Positions 1 to 11,547 of a stretch of 57,862 nt of DNA are shown here, in pieces. The DNA lies in the NCBI GenBank assembly GCA_947474545.1, contig CANJJI010000007.1, positions 1-57,862 of the forward strand, given 5' to 3'. A program made the translations under genes and the position numbers. The notes beneath the pieces were generated by a model that saw only the letters and a program-made list of their open reading frames with translations, had not been told where the DNA came from and ran no database searches. Positions within the stretch are counted from its first letter, which is position 1; the number at the start of each line of letters is the position of its first letter. The stretch is from Beijerinckiaceae bacterium (lineage in GTDB: Bacteria; Pseudomonadota; Alphaproteobacteria; Rhizobiales; Beijerinckiaceae).

Positions 1-171
1 GATCAACCGCCGCACAGCCGATTCAGCGGGACGCAACACGCGGACAATTCTGCGATGCAGTTCTAGGGAAATCCGCGCAGGCCCAGCGCCCCTACCCAGA
101 AGGATGAAGAGCCCCGCGATGATGCGGGCAAGGAGGGTTTTGTTGAGATCGATCGCTGCGGGAATATCCAT
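1..171 (-). CDS. Hypothetical protein, N-terminal fragment cut by window edge
   Basis: An open minus-strand frame starts with ATG at 171-169 and runs 57 codons without a stop to base 1. The fragment has a hydrophobic stretch near residues 12-26 (LLARIIAGLFILLG), so a signal anchor or membrane segment is likely. A basic Arg/Leu-rich part with the motif LRPAESAVRRLI follows. I believe similar motifs occur in unnamed Rhizobiales proteins, but this is only recollection. There is no clear Shine-Dalgarno sequence. The function is unknown and the end of the gene is outside the window. Confidence 0.45.
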   Translation of the reverse strand, partial: MDIPAAIDLNKTLLARIIAGLFILLGRGAGPARISLELHRRIVRVLRPAESAVRRLI

Positions 172-563
172 GGCAGGAGAGATAGAACAAAATAGGAACA
201 TTAGTCAAGGATTATTTCCTGTGATGATCCCTTCTCCCCGCAAGCGGGGCGAAGGGATCGCGCGGAACCCTTGTGTCTCAAATGACATGACGTTGCGCCC
301 GGCGCTCCTTCTGGTCATCGCCTTCGACAGCAAGCCATCATGACACACCGATGCCGGGGCGGGCACCGTCCACACCATCACCGCAAATCCCGTCAATCGG
401 TAAGTCTCGACCTGAATAAGTGCCGAACGACTTCACCAAGTTGATCGGACTCATCATCGCGATGAGCGACGCTGGCGGTTCACTGCAAAATTGGCATAAT
501 CTCGAATTTAGGTATACGCTCAAGTACTTAGGATAGGCAGTTAGGCCCACTCGTACGAAACGT
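172..563. other. Intergenic stretch without a convincing gene
   Basis: This 392-bp gap separates two divergent starts: the partial gene reading left and the ATP-grasp gene reading right. Short frames on both strands have no ribosome binding site and no recognisable product. The only clear structure is the palindrome at 226-259. The part after about 400 is visibly AT-richer than the rest of the window, like the gene that follows. Confidence 0.5.
226..259. repeat. REP-like palindrome
   Basis: GATCCCTTC and GAAGGGATC form perfect outer arms, and CCCCGC / GCGGGG form perfect inner arms. They are separated by one mismatched pair (T235/C250) and an AA loop, giving a nearly perfect 34-bp palindrome. 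CCCTTCTCCCC-type extragenic palindromes are common in Rhizobiales genomes (from memory). It lies between divergent genes and does not look like a terminator, since no T-tract follows. Confidence 0.6.
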
Positions 564-1628
564 ATGGACATCGTGTTCAAACATATTTCCTCCAAACTGC
601 AAAAAGTGAAATTACGCCTTTGCGAATGGTTCACATGCTTGGTGCAATTCTGGCATGTGGACTTACAACTTCATATCATACAGCTTAGATATCCGGGCTT
701 TATTGATCAAACTTCACTACAAGGGTTTATGCGCGGAATTGATTTTTATGGGAGCAAGGATATTGCTGCCGCTATCAAACCCGCTGCTTTGCGATTTCGA
801 AAGCACCACGGTTACTGGCCTAGTCTATGCACACCCGGGACTTATTCGGAGAAAATATTCTGGCAAAATTACTTTGGCATCCTGCCCGTTCCGCGTGCGG
901 GCAATAAATTACTCACTCATGAATTTATACCGGTTTCGCTCGCAGGGCAGATCAAAACACCTGAGGTTTACTTCAGGTCCAAGCGCGCCGTTTTGCCCGG
1001 CAATGATGAAATAGAACCTGGCAAATATATATTAAAAGCCAACCACGGCTCCGGAATGTATTTGCCGATCGAATATCCATTGACACACGAAGCGCGAACA
1101 CAGGCTGAAGCCAAATCTGGCCAATGGCTCGAATGCGATTTCTGGGTAGAACAGGGCGAATGGTGGTATTCCACCTTCGAGAAGGAAATCTTTATCGAAA
1201 GAAGGCTTGGAAACGGCCAACCGCCGGTTGATTGGCGATTTTGCATATTCGACGGGCATTTTTCCTTTGCCATTCCAACGCGCGTCAGCAACAGCGTTAC
1301 CTATGAAATCCAATATCTGGATCATGAATTTCGGCCGTTCATACCTATGACAATGACCCCGCTTTCAACGGTGGAATTTCAACAGCCAGCGCGCATTTGG
1401 GACGCAAGCAGGTTTGCTGAAGAAATAGCCAAGAACTTTCCGCTTGTCCGTGTGGATATGTACATCGAAGACGATGAAATCTATCTGGGCGAAATGACGT
1501 TTGCGCCGGCTAATGCTTTGACGAATTATACCCGCCAAGCGGATCTCGCAATCGGTAATCGAATAAAGTCTATCCCCAACTTCAGTCTGAGACACCATGG
1601 TGCCGCGCATCTAAATCAGAGACAATAG
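564..1628 (+). CDS. TupA-like ATP-grasp family protein
   Basis: This 354-residue protein resembles the TupA-like ATP-grasp family, which is found near glycan and polysaccharide genes and is thought to ligate amino or carboxyl groups. Visible motifs are a Lys/Gly nucleotide-binding loop KANHGSG (158-164), IERRL (211-215), DWRFCIFDG (223-231), and a C-terminal metal/ATP block around FPLVRVDMY and YLGEMTF (292-313). The segment before about residue 85 is not conserved in the family as I know it. ATG 564 has no good Shine-Dalgarno, and ATG 729 is an alternative start. Neither neighbour is a glycan gene, so substrate and pathway are unknown. The gene is clearly AT-richer than argG next to it, which suggests horizontal acquisition. 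Confidence 0.75.
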   Translation: MDIVFKHISSKLQKVKLRLCEWFTCLVQFWHVDLQLHIIQLRYPGFIDQTSLQGFMRGIDFYGSKDIAAAIKPAALRFRKHHGYWPSLCTPGTYSEKIFWQNYFGILPVPRAGNKLLTHEFIPVSLAGQIKTPEVYFRSKRAVLPGNDEIEPGKYILKANHGSGMYLPIEYPLTHEARTQAEAKSGQWLECDFWVEQGEWWYSTFEKEIFIERRLGNGQPPVDWRFCIFDGHFSFAIPTRVSNSVTYEIQYLDHEFRPFIPMTMTPLSTVEFQQPARIWDASRFAEEIAKNFPLVRVDMYIEDDEIYLGEMTFAPANALTNYTRQADLAIGNRIKSIPNFSLRHHGAAHLNQRQ

Positions 1629-1729
1629 AAACTCATATTCACCATATCGTGGGGCAGTTGAGAACGCCTTGCGCAGGGGACGCAACAACCGTCCGGCTTT
1701 TTCGCATTTGCGTGCGGCACTTCCCACCC

Positions 1730-1757
1730 TTGCGCCCGCCCGCTCCCTGTCTATATT
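1730..1757 (+). promoter_or_regulatory. Candidate sigma-70 promoter of argG
   Basis: TTGCGC at 1730-1735 and TATATT at 1752-1757 are separated by 16 bp and lie about 50 bp before the argG start. The match is by eye. No Shine-Dalgarno sequence precedes the argG ATG. Confidence 0.4.
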
Positions 1758-1808
1758 GCGGCAACTTTTCGGGGCTGCCGCCCTGGCAGACAAACGGACA
1801 TTCCCAAA

Positions 1809-3038
1809 ATGCAGAAAGATATCAAGCGCGTAGTTCTCGCCTATTCTGGCGGGCTCGATACGTCCATCATTCTCAAATGGCTGCAGACCACCTATGGCTG
1901 CGAGGTCGTGACCTTTACCGCCGATCTCGGCCAGGGCGAGGAGCTGGAACCGGCGCGCAAAAAGGCTGAGCTCATGGGCATCAAGCCCGAGCATATTTTC
2001 ATCGAGGATCTGCGCGAGGAATTCGTCCGCGACTATGTGTTCCCGATGTTCCGCGCCAATGCGCAATATGAGGGCGTCTACCTCCTGGGGACATCGATCG
2101 CGCGCCCGCTTATCGCCAAAAAACAGATCGAAATCGCCCGTAAGGTCGGCGCGGACGCAGTCTCCCATGGCGCAACCGGCAAGGGCAATGATCAGGTCCG
2201 CTTCGAGCTGGGCTATTATGCGCTGGAGCCGGATATCAAGGTGATCGCCCCCTGGCGCGAATGGGATTTCAAAAGCCGCGAAGCGCTGATCGCTTTTGCC
2301 GAAGCGCATCAGATTCCCATCGCCAAGGACAAGCGCGGCGAAGCGCCGTTCTCTGTCGACGCCAACCTCCTGCACTCCTCCTCCGAAGGCAAAGTGCTGG
2401 AAGACCCCTGGGTCGAGCCGCCCGAATATGTGCACATGCGCACCATCTCGCCAGAAGATGCGCCCGATGTTGTGACCGAGATCACGGTCGATTTTGAAAA
2501 GGGCGATGCCGTCGCCATCAATTGCGAAAAGCTCTCACCCGCGGCATTGCTGACAAAACTCAACGAACTCGGCCGGGCCAATGGCATCGGCAGGCTCGAT
2601 CTCGTCGAAAACCGTTTCGTCGGCATGAAATCGCGCGGCGTTTATGAAACGCCCGGCGGCACAATCCTGCTGGAAGCCCATCGTGGCATCGAATCCATTA
2701 CGCTCGATCGCGGCGCGGCCCATCTGAAAGACGAGCTGATGCCGAAATATGCAGAGCTCATCTACAACGGCTTCTGGTTCTCGCCGGAACGGGAAATGCT
2801 GCAGGCGCTCATCGACAAGAGCCAGCAATTCGTCACCGGCCGCGTGCGCCTGAAACTTTATAAGGGCAATGTGCGCGTCGTTGGCCGCCAGAGTCCGTTC
2901 TCGCTTTATGATCAGGATCTCGTGACGTTTGAGGAAGGCGCGGTCGCTTATGATCATCGCGACGCCGCAGGTTTCATCAAACTCAATGCCTTGCGGCTGC
3001 GCACGCTTGGCAAGAGAGACCGCCGCTCGAAGGGATAA
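1809..3038 (+). CDS. argG: Argininosuccinate synthase
   Basis: The enzyme joins citrulline and aspartate with ATP to form argininosuccinate, the penultimate step of arginine synthesis in the cytoplasm. The N-type ATP pyrophosphatase loop AYSGGLDTS is at residues 11-19. The family segments [13 protein letters not shown] and APWREWDF follow in order, as does the aspartate/citrulline-binding part around [15 protein letters not shown]. Its 409 residues match the usual length of about 400. It is the only arginine gene here and seems to be transcribed alone. Confidence 0.97.
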   Translation: MQKDIKRVVLAYSGGLDTSIILKWLQTTYGCEVVTFTADLGQGEELEPARKKAELMGIKPEHIFIEDLREEFVRDYVFPMFRANAQYEGVYLLGTSIARPLIAKKQIEIARKVGADAVSHGATGKGNDQVRFELGYYALEPDIKVIAPWREWDFKSREALIAFAEAHQIPIAKDKRGEAPFSVDANLLHSSSEGKVLEDPWVEPPEYVHMRTISPEDAPDVVTEITVDFEKGDAVAINCEKLSPAALLTKLNELGRANGIGRLDLVENRFVGMKSRGVYETPGGTILLEAHRGIESITLDRGAAHLKDELMPKYAELIYNGFWFSPEREMLQALIDKSQQFVTGRVRLKLYKGNVRVVGRQSPFSLYDQDLVTFEEGAVAYDHRDAAGFIKLNALRLRTLGKRDRRSKG

Positions 3039-3129
3039 GCGGCTCATAAAAGTTCAATTCGCACAAGCAGGATCGCGCCATTATCATATGCGCTGATTCG
3101 TTGGCCGGGCAATTCCGGCAGGAGCGCGC

Positions 3130-4470
3130 ATGCGGCGAACCCTGCTTGCAGCAGTGACCATCTGTCTTGCGATTCTGGCTCTCGCCGGGCTGGCGTTCTA
3201 TCTCTATGGACGCCCGTCTGTATTGCGTGTGGCTGTTGTTACAGGCTCCGTTGATCAGGACCTGATGCGCGACGCATCCCGCATTCTTGCGAAGGAGCGC
3301 GCGGCGATCCGGTTTGCTGTCGTGCCCGTCAACGATGCGTCAGCGGTCACAAAAGCCATGGACGCTGGCGCCGTCGACCTCGGCATCGTTTCGAGCGACC
3401 AGCCCTTGCCGGAAACGGCGAAGACCGTCGTCGTCATGCGTAAGAACGCGCTGTTTCTGATGGCGGCATCTGATGCAGGTATCACTACGATTGCGGATCT
3501 GAAGGGGAAGACGATCGGCCTCGTTGAGGAGAGCATGTCAGGAACGGGATATGCGCACATGCTCGAATCCATCCTGGCGCGCCAAGATCTGGCGGTAAAT
3601 GCGGTGACGATGACACCCGTGAGTGTGACAAATGCTGCGGCGATGTTGCGGGAAAAGTCCTTGGCCGCTGTCTTTGTTGCCGGCGTGCCCGGTGATGGCC
3701 CTGTCGCCGATAGTGTTCATGCGGTGGCATCGGCGGGCGCCGGCGAGCCGGTTTTCATTCCCATCGGCCATACGGTTATTCTTGCGCAAAACTCGATCGG
3801 CTACGAACAGATGACGATCTCTGCGGGAACATTTAGCGGGGCAATCGCGCGGCCAGCGCAGGATCTCGAGACAATCGCTGTTACGGTCAGGCTGTTTGCA
3901 TCCACGACGCTGCGAGATACGCTGATTGGCGCACTTGCGCGCGCCATGTTTTCCGTAAAGCCGAAGCTGGCCGGCGCCTATCCTGTGGCTTTGCGTATCC
4001 AGGCGCCTTCGACCAGCAAGGACGCCACCCTGCCCGTTCACCCCGGCGCCGCAGCCTATCTCGATGGCGAGGAGGAGAGTTTCTTCGACCGCTTCAGCGA
4101 ATTGTTTTACCTCGGGGCCATGGTGCTCTCCGTCATCGGCTCGGCCGTGGCGGCCATGGCCAGCCACCTCAGTTCGGGCAGCAAGCGGGAATATCGCGCC
4201 TATGTCACGCGCCTCCTCGAAATCCTGCGCCTCGCCCGCCTGACCAATGATCCCGCCATGTTGCGGCTGCTGCAGCTTGAGGCGGATAATATATTTGCCG
4301 ACTTCATGGCGGCGGCTTCGGCGCAGAAACACGACGAACAGCGGGTTTCGACCCTCGGCCTCATCATTGGTCAGGTGCATCAGGCCCTGGCGGATAGCAG
4401 GAGCGGAACTGCCGGTGCAGCGCAGCGGATTCAGAAGTCAGATTCACCAGAACTGCGAAGCGCCTCCTGA
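3130..4470 (+). CDS. TAXI-type TRAP solute-binding protein with membrane anchors
   Basis: This 446-residue protein belongs to the TAXI (NMT1-like) family of periplasmic binding proteins. A membrane anchor lies at about residues 8-27. The binding domain runs to about 290 and contains the typical segment IADLKGKTIGL. Unlike ordinary TAXI receptors it has a second hydrophobic segment (around FYLGAMVLSVIGSAVAAMA) and a charged cytoplasmic tail of about 95 residues. A CAGGAG ribosome site lies 5 bases before ATG 3130. No TRAP permease is nearby, so it may sense a ligand rather than feed a transporter. The ligand is unknown. Confidence 0.8.
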   Translation: MRRTLLAAVTICLAILALAGLAFYLYGRPSVLRVAVVTGSVDQDLMRDASRILAKERAAIRFAVVPVNDASAVTKAMDAGAVDLGIVSSDQPLPETAKTVVVMRKNALFLMAASDAGITTIADLKGKTIGLVEESMSGTGYAHMLESILARQDLAVNAVTMTPVSVTNAAAMLREKSLAAVFVAGVPGDGPVADSVHAVASAGAGEPVFIPIGHTVILAQNSIGYEQMTISAGTFSGAIARPAQDLETIAVTVRLFASTTLRDTLIGALARAMFSVKPKLAGAYPVALRIQAPSTSKDATLPVHPGAAAYLDGEEESFFDRFSELFYLGAMVLSVIGSAVAAMASHLSSGSKREYRAYVTRLLEILRLARLTNDPAMLRLLQLEADNIFADFMAAASAQKHDEQRVSTLGLIIGQVHQALADSRSGTAGAAQRIQKSDSPELRSAS

Positions 4471-4607
4471 TTTTGTTTCCAAACCGCCTGACCTCGTGTA
4501 TATGCACGGCACAATCGAGCATCTCAGTTGATTTGAATCCGGGGCGGCCCTCCGGTTTTCGTGCTTGATGCCCTGTTTTTGAACCATTCAGCCTCTGCGC
4601 CAGTAAG

Positions 4608-4654
4608 GGCGTGATCCCGAAAAGCCAACTCCGGTTTCCGGACGGGATTATGCC
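4608..4654. repeat. Rhizobiales-type extragenic palindrome
   Basis: The arms GGCGTGATCCCG (4608-4619) and CGGGATTATGCC (4643-4654) pair with one G-T wobble around a core containing GAAAAG and CCGGTTTCCGG. This resembles the widespread Rhizobiales repeat that reads GATCCCGAAAAG...CCGGTTTTCGG (from memory). It ends 44 bp before typA, so it lies in or near that gene's promoter region. A diverged relative is at 24535-24639. Confidence 0.6.
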
Positions 4655-4698
4655 AAACCCCAATGGCCGCGCGATTCTGATCAGCCCCGGTATACCCA

Positions 4699-6522
<1,824 letters not shown>

Positions 6523-6914
6523 GGTTTTGTCCGGCCTTTGGCGGAGAGCCTGCGGGTTTAATATTTTCTGCTGACGCGAATGGGCGCCGCCGCGCCGGAG
6601 TTCGCGTTAGTTTGAAATGGCCTTGTGAAGAAATTCGCAATGAGATTTTCACGCGCGATTCATTGAGGGTTGCACGGGCGGGGGCTTGTAAGTCTTTCAA
6701 TCGCTCCGGTTTCAGAAAATTCTCCGTGATTTAATAGGTATCACTTTCTATGGATTCGTAGATCGCCTATTCTTCGCCGTCGAGAAAGTCACCGATTCTT
6801 GGCATTTTACTTATGCCGATATTCCCTCAGGTAAATTGCGGTGTGCTGTCGGCTTGGGAAAATGGTTTTGAGGATAATATCGTTTTCTGATTCAAAATAG
6901 GGCACTATCCGCCC
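6523..6914. other. Intergenic stretch, nothing recognised
   Basis: This 392-bp space lies between the convergent typA and mutM genes. Short frames, including one starting GTG at 6519 that overlaps the typA stop, have no ribosome binding site and no familiar product. No RNA gene was recognised. The AT content rises after about 6700. The only structure worth noting is the weak hairpin beside the mutM stop. Confidence 0.5.
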
Positions 6915-6915
6915 T
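6893..6915 (-). terminator. Weak terminator-like hairpin after mutM
   Basis: On the minus strand AGGGC and GCCCT pair over a 7-base loop and are followed by ATTTTG. The stem is only 5 bp and overlaps the mutM stop codon, so this is a weak call. Confidence 0.3.
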
Positions 6916-7796
6916 CACTTCTGACAGGCCGCGCAATAAAACGTTGACCGCCCGCTCTGTACAATCCGCCGGATCGTGCCCGCGCAGCCCTCGTTCCGGC
7001 AGGCCTCGCCTTCCCGGTCATAGGCGCGAAATGAATGCTGGAAATAACCCAGCGTACCGTCCGCCTGACGGTGATCCCGCAGCGATGAACCACCCACCGC
7101 AATCGCTTCACCCAGCACCTCGCGAATAACGCCAGCGAGCAAATGGGCGCGATCCGTCGCGGCGCCGCCTTTTTTCGCGAGCGTCCCAGCGGCGCGCTTG
7201 GGCGAAAGCCGCGTGCGGTTCAGCGCTTCGCAGACGTAGATATTACCAAGGCCCGCGATCAACGACTGATCCAGCAGCGCTGCTTTCAGCGGCGTCTTCT
7301 TGCCGGCGAATTTTTGCGCAAGATAGTCCCCGTTCAGTTCATTGCCGAGGGGCTCGATTCCGATATGGGCAAACAGCGAATGCTCCGCCAGCGCGCCGCG
7401 TGGCACGATATCCATAAAGCCGAAGCGTCTGGGGTCGTTGTAAATAATCGTCTTTCCATTGGAGAGATGAAACACCACGTGGTCATGCGCTGCGTTCTTG
7501 GAACGCGTATGATGAAACTCGCCGGGGGCCATAGCGTCGGCTCCCGCTTCGATCCGGAACGATCCGCTCATGCCCAGATGCATGATCAGTACGTCGCCTG
7601 AGTCGATATCCGCGAGTAAATATTTGGCTCTTCGCCCCATCGCGTGGATCGTGCGCCCCTCCAGCCGCGACACAAAATCCATTGGAAACGGAAAGCGCAA
7701 ATCGGAGCGCCGTTGTTCGACCCGCAGAATTTTCGTGCCGGTCATTGAGGGCTCAAGGCCCCGGCGGACCGTTTCGACTTCGGGGAGTTCGGGCAT
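6915..7796 (-). CDS. mutM: Formamidopyrimidine-DNA glycosylase
   Basis: This base-excision repair enzyme removes 8-oxoguanine and formamidopyrimidines and nicks the strand. I placed the start at ATG 7796 because the catalytic residue is the proline exposed after Met removal ([12 protein letters not shown]). A longer frame from 7820 would put eight residues in front of it. The C-terminus has the zinc finger C-x4-C...C-x2-C (CRNEGC ... YCAAC), which binds DNA. At 293 residues it is complete. It is divergent from ubiE, as in other Rhizobiales. Confidence 0.95.
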   Translation of the reverse strand: MPELPEVETVRRGLEPSMTGTKILRVEQRRSDLRFPFPMDFVSRLEGRTIHAMGRRAKYLLADIDSGDVLIMHLGMSGSFRIEAGADAMAPGEFHHTRSKNAAHDHVVFHLSNGKTIIYNDPRRFGFMDIVPRGALAEHSLFAHIGIEPLGNELNGDYLAQKFAGKKTPLKAALLDQSLIAGLGNIYVCEALNRTRLSPKRAAGTLAKKGGAATDRAHLLAGVIREVLGEAIAVGGSSLRDHRQADGTLGYFQHSFRAYDREGEACRNEGCAGTIRRIVQSGRSTFYCAACQK

Positions 7797-7896
7797 CTCG
7801 GCTGCGTTCACGCCATTCATGATAATTGGTCTTCATCAATAGCCTTTGAAGGGCCGCCGCGCTATGGTTGGTTCTTGAGCAGATGTGGGCAAAGGC

Positions 7897-8676
7897 ATGA
7901 GTTTTTCAGGTTCCAGCGGCCAGGAGCGTGACCGGGACATAGATTTCGGTTTTACGCGCGTCCCTCTCGGGGAAAAGCAGGGCCTTGTCGATGATGTCTT
8001 TCACAAGGTCGCCGCAAAATATGATGTGATGAACGATCTCATGTCGGCGGGGCTTCATCGCGCCTGGAAAGACGTTTTCGTGTCGATGACGGGCGTGCGA
8101 AAAGGGCGGGACTTCCGCCACCTTGATGTGGCCGGCGGCACGGGCGATGTCGCCTTTCGCATTGCGGAGACGGGCGGCGCACTGACTCACGTCGATGTGC
8201 TCGATATCAACGCTGATATGCTGGCGGTTGGCGCCGAACGTGCGGAAAAGCGGGGCCTGTCGGGCCAGCTTTCCTTTGTCGAAGCCAACGCCGAGGAATT
8301 GCCGTTTCCTGACAACACGTTCGATGCCTATACGATCGCGTTCGGAATCCGCAACGTGCCTCGCCGCGAAAAGGCGCTGACCGAGGCTTTTCGTGTGCTG
8401 AAGCGCGGCGGCCGCTTTCTGTGCCTGGAATTCTCGCAGGTGGACGTGCCTCTGCTCGATGAAATCTACAAAGCCTGGTCGTTCAGTGCGATCCCCGCCA
8501 TCGGCAAGGCTGTGGCGGGAGACGGGGAACCCTATCGATACCTCGTCGAGTCCATCGCTGAATTCCCGGCTCCGGAAACTTTCCGCAAGATGATCGCAGC
8601 CGCAGGGTTTCGCCGCGCAACTTTTACGCGGCTCACAGGCGGCGTTGTCGCCATCCATTCCGGCTGGAAACTTTGA
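7897..8676 (+). CDS. ubiE: Demethylubiquinone C-methyltransferase UbiE
   Basis: UbiE is a SAM-dependent C-methyltransferase of ubiquinone (and menaquinone) synthesis. It shows the family opening [19 protein letters not shown], the SAM loop [12 protein letters not shown], and the ubiE signature AFGIRNV. The start is either ATG 7897 or GTG 7885, and neither has a strong ribosome site. At 259 residues it is normal. It is followed after 9 bp by ubiB, so the two are probably one transcript. Confidence 0.95.
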   Translation: MSFSGSSGQERDRDIDFGFTRVPLGEKQGLVDDVFHKVAAKYDVMNDLMSAGLHRAWKDVFVSMTGVRKGRDFRHLDVAGGTGDVAFRIAETGGALTHVDVLDINADMLAVGAERAEKRGLSGQLSFVEANAEELPFPDNTFDAYTIAFGIRNVPRREKALTEAFRVLKRGGRFLCLEFSQVDVPLLDEIYKAWSFSAIPAIGKAVAGDGEPYRYLVESIAEFPAPETFRKMIAAAGFRRATFTRLTGGVVAIHSGWKL

Positions 8677-8685
8677 GGCCGGCCA

Positions 8686-10254
8686 TTGTTTCGCTTCATC
8701 GGACATAGTTTGCGATTGGCCCGGGCGGGCTGGGTCATGGCCCGCGAAGGCGTATTTGCGGGCGTGGACCCTACGATCCTCCCGGCCTCGGCCAGAATCC
8801 CGCTGGCTCTGGCCAATCTCATCGCGCGCAAGAATGAAAGGGGTCCGCAAGCCGGTCTGGCCCGCGCCATGGTTCGGCTGGGGCCATCCTATGTGAAGCT
8901 CGGCCAGTTTCTCGCCACGCGGCCCGATGTTGTAGGGACAAAAGCCGCTCTCGAACTTGAGAAATTGCAGGATCGCGTGCCGCCGTTCAATAAAGCGATT
9001 GCCGTTCAGATTTTGGAAGCGTCGTTTGGACGGAAACTCGAGGACGTTTTTATTGCTTTTGGCGAACCGATTGCCGCCGCCTCGATTGCACAGGTCCATA
9101 AAGCCCGTGTCAGAGACGCCAATGGCGAGCGCGAAGTCGCCGTCAAAATTCTGCGGCCCGGAGTAGAGCGGCGATTTCGCAGGGATCTCGGCGATATGTT
9201 TTTTGCCGCCAGGCTAGCCGAGCGTCAGTCCACCGAAGCGCAGCGCCTGCGCGTCGTCAATGTTGTCGAGACCCTGGCGCGCAGCGTCAAAATGGAAATG
9301 GATTTCCGTCTCGAAGCTGCAGCGGCTTCGGAATTTGCAGAGAATATTGCAGATGATCCCGACTTCCTGATCCCTACTGTCGACTGGGACAGAACAACAA
9401 AAGATGTTCTCACGACGCAATGGATCGACGGCACGCCGCTTTCGAATATCGAAGCCTTGCAAAGCCAGGGGTTTGATCTGCCACGCCTCGGCAGGATCGT
9501 GATCCAGTCTTTCTTGCGTCACGCCATGCGCGACGGATTCTTTCACGCGGATATGCATCAGGGAAATCTTTTTGTTGATGCTCAGGGCCGTATCGTCGCG
9601 GTGGATTTCGGCATCATGGGCCGTCTCGATCCGAAGGAACGGCGCTTTCTGGCAGAAATTCTCTATGGTTTCATCACCCGCAATTACCGGCGCGTGGCTG
9701 AGGTGCATTTTGAAGCGGGTTATGTGCCGCGCACCCATCGCATCGACGATTTCGCACAGGCCATCCGCGCCATCGGCGAGCCCATTCATTCCCACACAGC
9801 TGACCAGATTTCGATGGCCAAACTGCTGACGTTGCTGTTCGAAATCACGGCGCTCTTCGACATGCAGACGCGCACCGAGCTTGTGATGTTGCAAAAAACC
9901 ATGGTCGTTGTGGAAGGTGTCGGGCGCACACTTGACCCTAAACTCGACATGTGGGGCACGGCAGAGCCTGTTGTCGGCGACTGGATCAGGGAAAAGCTTG
10001 GTCCCAAAGGAATTCTGGAAGATGCTGGCCGCAGCCTGGCGGGTCTGGGCGCGTTGGCGCGTCAGCTGCCTTCGTTGATGGAGCGGGCCGAAGTCCTGTC
10101 ACGGCAGATAGAAGAAGCGGCGGCTGGCGGTGTGCCACTTTCGGGCCGAACTGTGGAGGCCCTCGGGCAGGCGGAGGCGCGTCGTGCCGCGTGGGGCCAT
10201 GCCGCCCTATGGGTCATTGCGGCCTTGCTGGCGGCTGGGTTGTATTTGAAGTAA
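8686..10254 (+). CDS. ubiB: Ubiquinone biosynthesis protein UbiB, ABC1 atypical kinase
   Basis: UbiB belongs to the atypical kinase/ATPase family that supports ubiquinone synthesis at the inner membrane; the older name is 2-polyprenylphenol 6-hydroxylase regulator. The diagnostic KxGQ motif KLGQF starts at residue 71. The kinase-like catalytic part HADMHQGNLFVD and the metal-binding VAVDFGIMGRL follow. A hydrophobic segment at the C-terminus (ALWVIAALLAAGLYL) anchors it. It starts with TTG at 8686, just after ubiE. Its 522 residues match the family. Confidence 0.95.
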   Translation: MFRFIGHSLRLARAGWVMAREGVFAGVDPTILPASARIPLALANLIARKNERGPQAGLARAMVRLGPSYVKLGQFLATRPDVVGTKAALELEKLQDRVPPFNKAIAVQILEASFGRKLEDVFIAFGEPIAAASIAQVHKARVRDANGEREVAVKILRPGVERRFRRDLGDMFFAARLAERQSTEAQRLRVVNVVETLARSVKMEMDFRLEAAAASEFAENIADDPDFLIPTVDWDRTTKDVLTTQWIDGTPLSNIEALQSQGFDLPRLGRIVIQSFLRHAMRDGFFHADMHQGNLFVDAQGRIVAVDFGIMGRLDPKERRFLAEILYGFITRNYRRVAEVHFEAGYVPRTHRIDDFAQAIRAIGEPIHSHTADQISMAKLLTLLFEITALFDMQTRTELVMLQKTMVVVEGVGRTLDPKLDMWGTAEPVVGDWIREKLGPKGILEDAGRSLAGLGALARQLPSLMERAEVLSRQIEEAAAGGVPLSGRTVEALGQAEARRAAWGHAALWVIAALLAAGLYLK

Positions 10255-10278
10255 GCTAGGCTTTACAGGTTGCGTCAC

Positions 10279-11547
10279 ATGTCCACTCTCACCGGCAAAC
10301 GGATATTACTTGTCATCGCGGGCGGAATCGCCGCCTACAAGGCGCTCGATCTTATCCGGCGCCTACGTGAGCGCGGCGCGAGCGTGCATGCGGTGATGAC
10401 GCAGGCAGCGGAGCAATTCGTGACGCCTCTGTCTGTCGCCAGTCTTTCCGGCGAAAAGGTCCATACGGCGCTTTTTTCCCTGACAGATGAAGCGGAAATG
10501 GGCCACATCGAATTATCGAGGGATGCAGATCTCATTGTGATTGCGCCCGCGACGGCAAATATTCTTGCAAAAATAGCCAACGGAATCGCGGACGATCTTG
10601 CTTCGACGCTCCTGCTGGCAACGGACAAGAAAATTCTGGCCGCACCGGCCATGAATCTCCGCATGTGGCTGCATCCGGCAACGCAGCGCAACCTCGAATG
10701 GCTTCGCGCAAATAACGTCGCATTCTCAGGGCCTGACAATGGCGAAATGGCCTGTGGGGAATATGGCCCGGGCCGTATGAGCGAACCGCTGGCCATTGTT
10801 TCTGCAATAGAGAGCATTTTTGCCCAGGGTGAAACAACCCTTCCCCTACCGCCGGGAGTTGGCGTGCGCCCTTCAAGGCCGCCGGGCATACTTGCGGGCC
10901 GCCGCGTGATCGTGACCTCTGGTCCGACTCATGAACCCATCGACCCCGTTCGCTATATCGCCAACCGTTCTTCGGGAAAGCAGGGAACCGCCATTGCCGA
11001 AGCTGCGGCGAGGGCCGGTGCTGAGGTGGTTGTGATATCCGGCCCGGTCGCAATTCCCGCCGCCGCTGGAGCTACGACCATTCATGTCGAAACCGCCCGC
11101 GAAATGCTTGAAGCCGTGAGCCGGGCTCTCCCGGCTGACATATTCATATCCGCTGCAGCAGTCGCCGACTGGCGCGTCGACGCCGCTGCAGGTGACAAGC
11201 TGAAGAAATCGGGGAGCGGCGCGCCTTCGCTCCACCTGGTCGAAAACCCCGATATTCTCGCAACAATATCGCAGCATCCAACCTTGCGTCCGAAGCTGGT
11301 CGTGGGATTTGCCGCTGAAACAACCGGCCTCATCGAACATGCGCGGCAGAAGCTTGCGAGAAAAAAATGCGATTTTATCGTCGCCAATGATGTAGGAGCG
11401 GGAACCGGCGTGATGGGCGGCGCCCAGAACACAGTGCATATAGTTGAGACCGGCTCAGTGGATTCATGGCCGAAACTCGACAAGGATGCTGTCGCGGCGC
11501 GGCTAGTCGGCCTGTGTGCCCAAAAACTTGCGGAGAATGCTCAATGA
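10279..11547 (+). CDS. coaBC: Bifunctional phosphopantothenoylcysteine decarboxylase / synthetase
   Basis: This enzyme carries out two successive coenzyme A steps: coupling of cysteine to 4'-phosphopantothenate (CoaB, C-terminal half) and decarboxylation with FMN (CoaC, N-terminal half). The CoaC motif PAMNLRMW and the flavin segment ITAPATAN-like VIAPATANI are visible. CoaB begins around [16 protein letters not shown] with [11 protein letters not shown] 10279 is preferred over TTG 10270, because ACAGG lies at a proper distance. It overlaps dut by 4 bp (ATGA), indicating coupled translation. Confidence 0.95.
   Translation: MSTLTGKRILLVIAGGIAAYKALDLIRRLRERGASVHAVMTQAAEQFVTPLSVASLSGEKVHTALFSLTDEAEMGHIELSRDADLIVIAPATANILAKIANGIADDLASTLLLATDKKILAAPAMNLRMWLHPATQRNLEWLRANNVAFSGPDNGEMACGEYGPGRMSEPLAIVSAIESIFAQGETTLPLPPGVGVRPSRPPGILAGRRVIVTSGPTHEPIDPVRYIANRSSGKQGTAIAEAAARAGAEVVVISGPVAIPAAAGATTIHVETAREMLEAVSRALPADIFISAAAVADWRVDAAAGDKLKKSGSGAPSLHLVENPDILATISQHPTLRPKLVVGFAAETTGLIEHARQKLARKKCDFIVANDVGAGTGVMGGAQNTVHIVETGSVDSWPKLDKDAVAARLVGLCAQKLAENAQ

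Noticed and set aside
7906-9099. A 397-codon minus-strand frame opposite ubiE and ubiB
   Set aside because: Codon-bias shadow of two clear plus-strand genes; its translation is unlike any family I know and there is no ribosome site.
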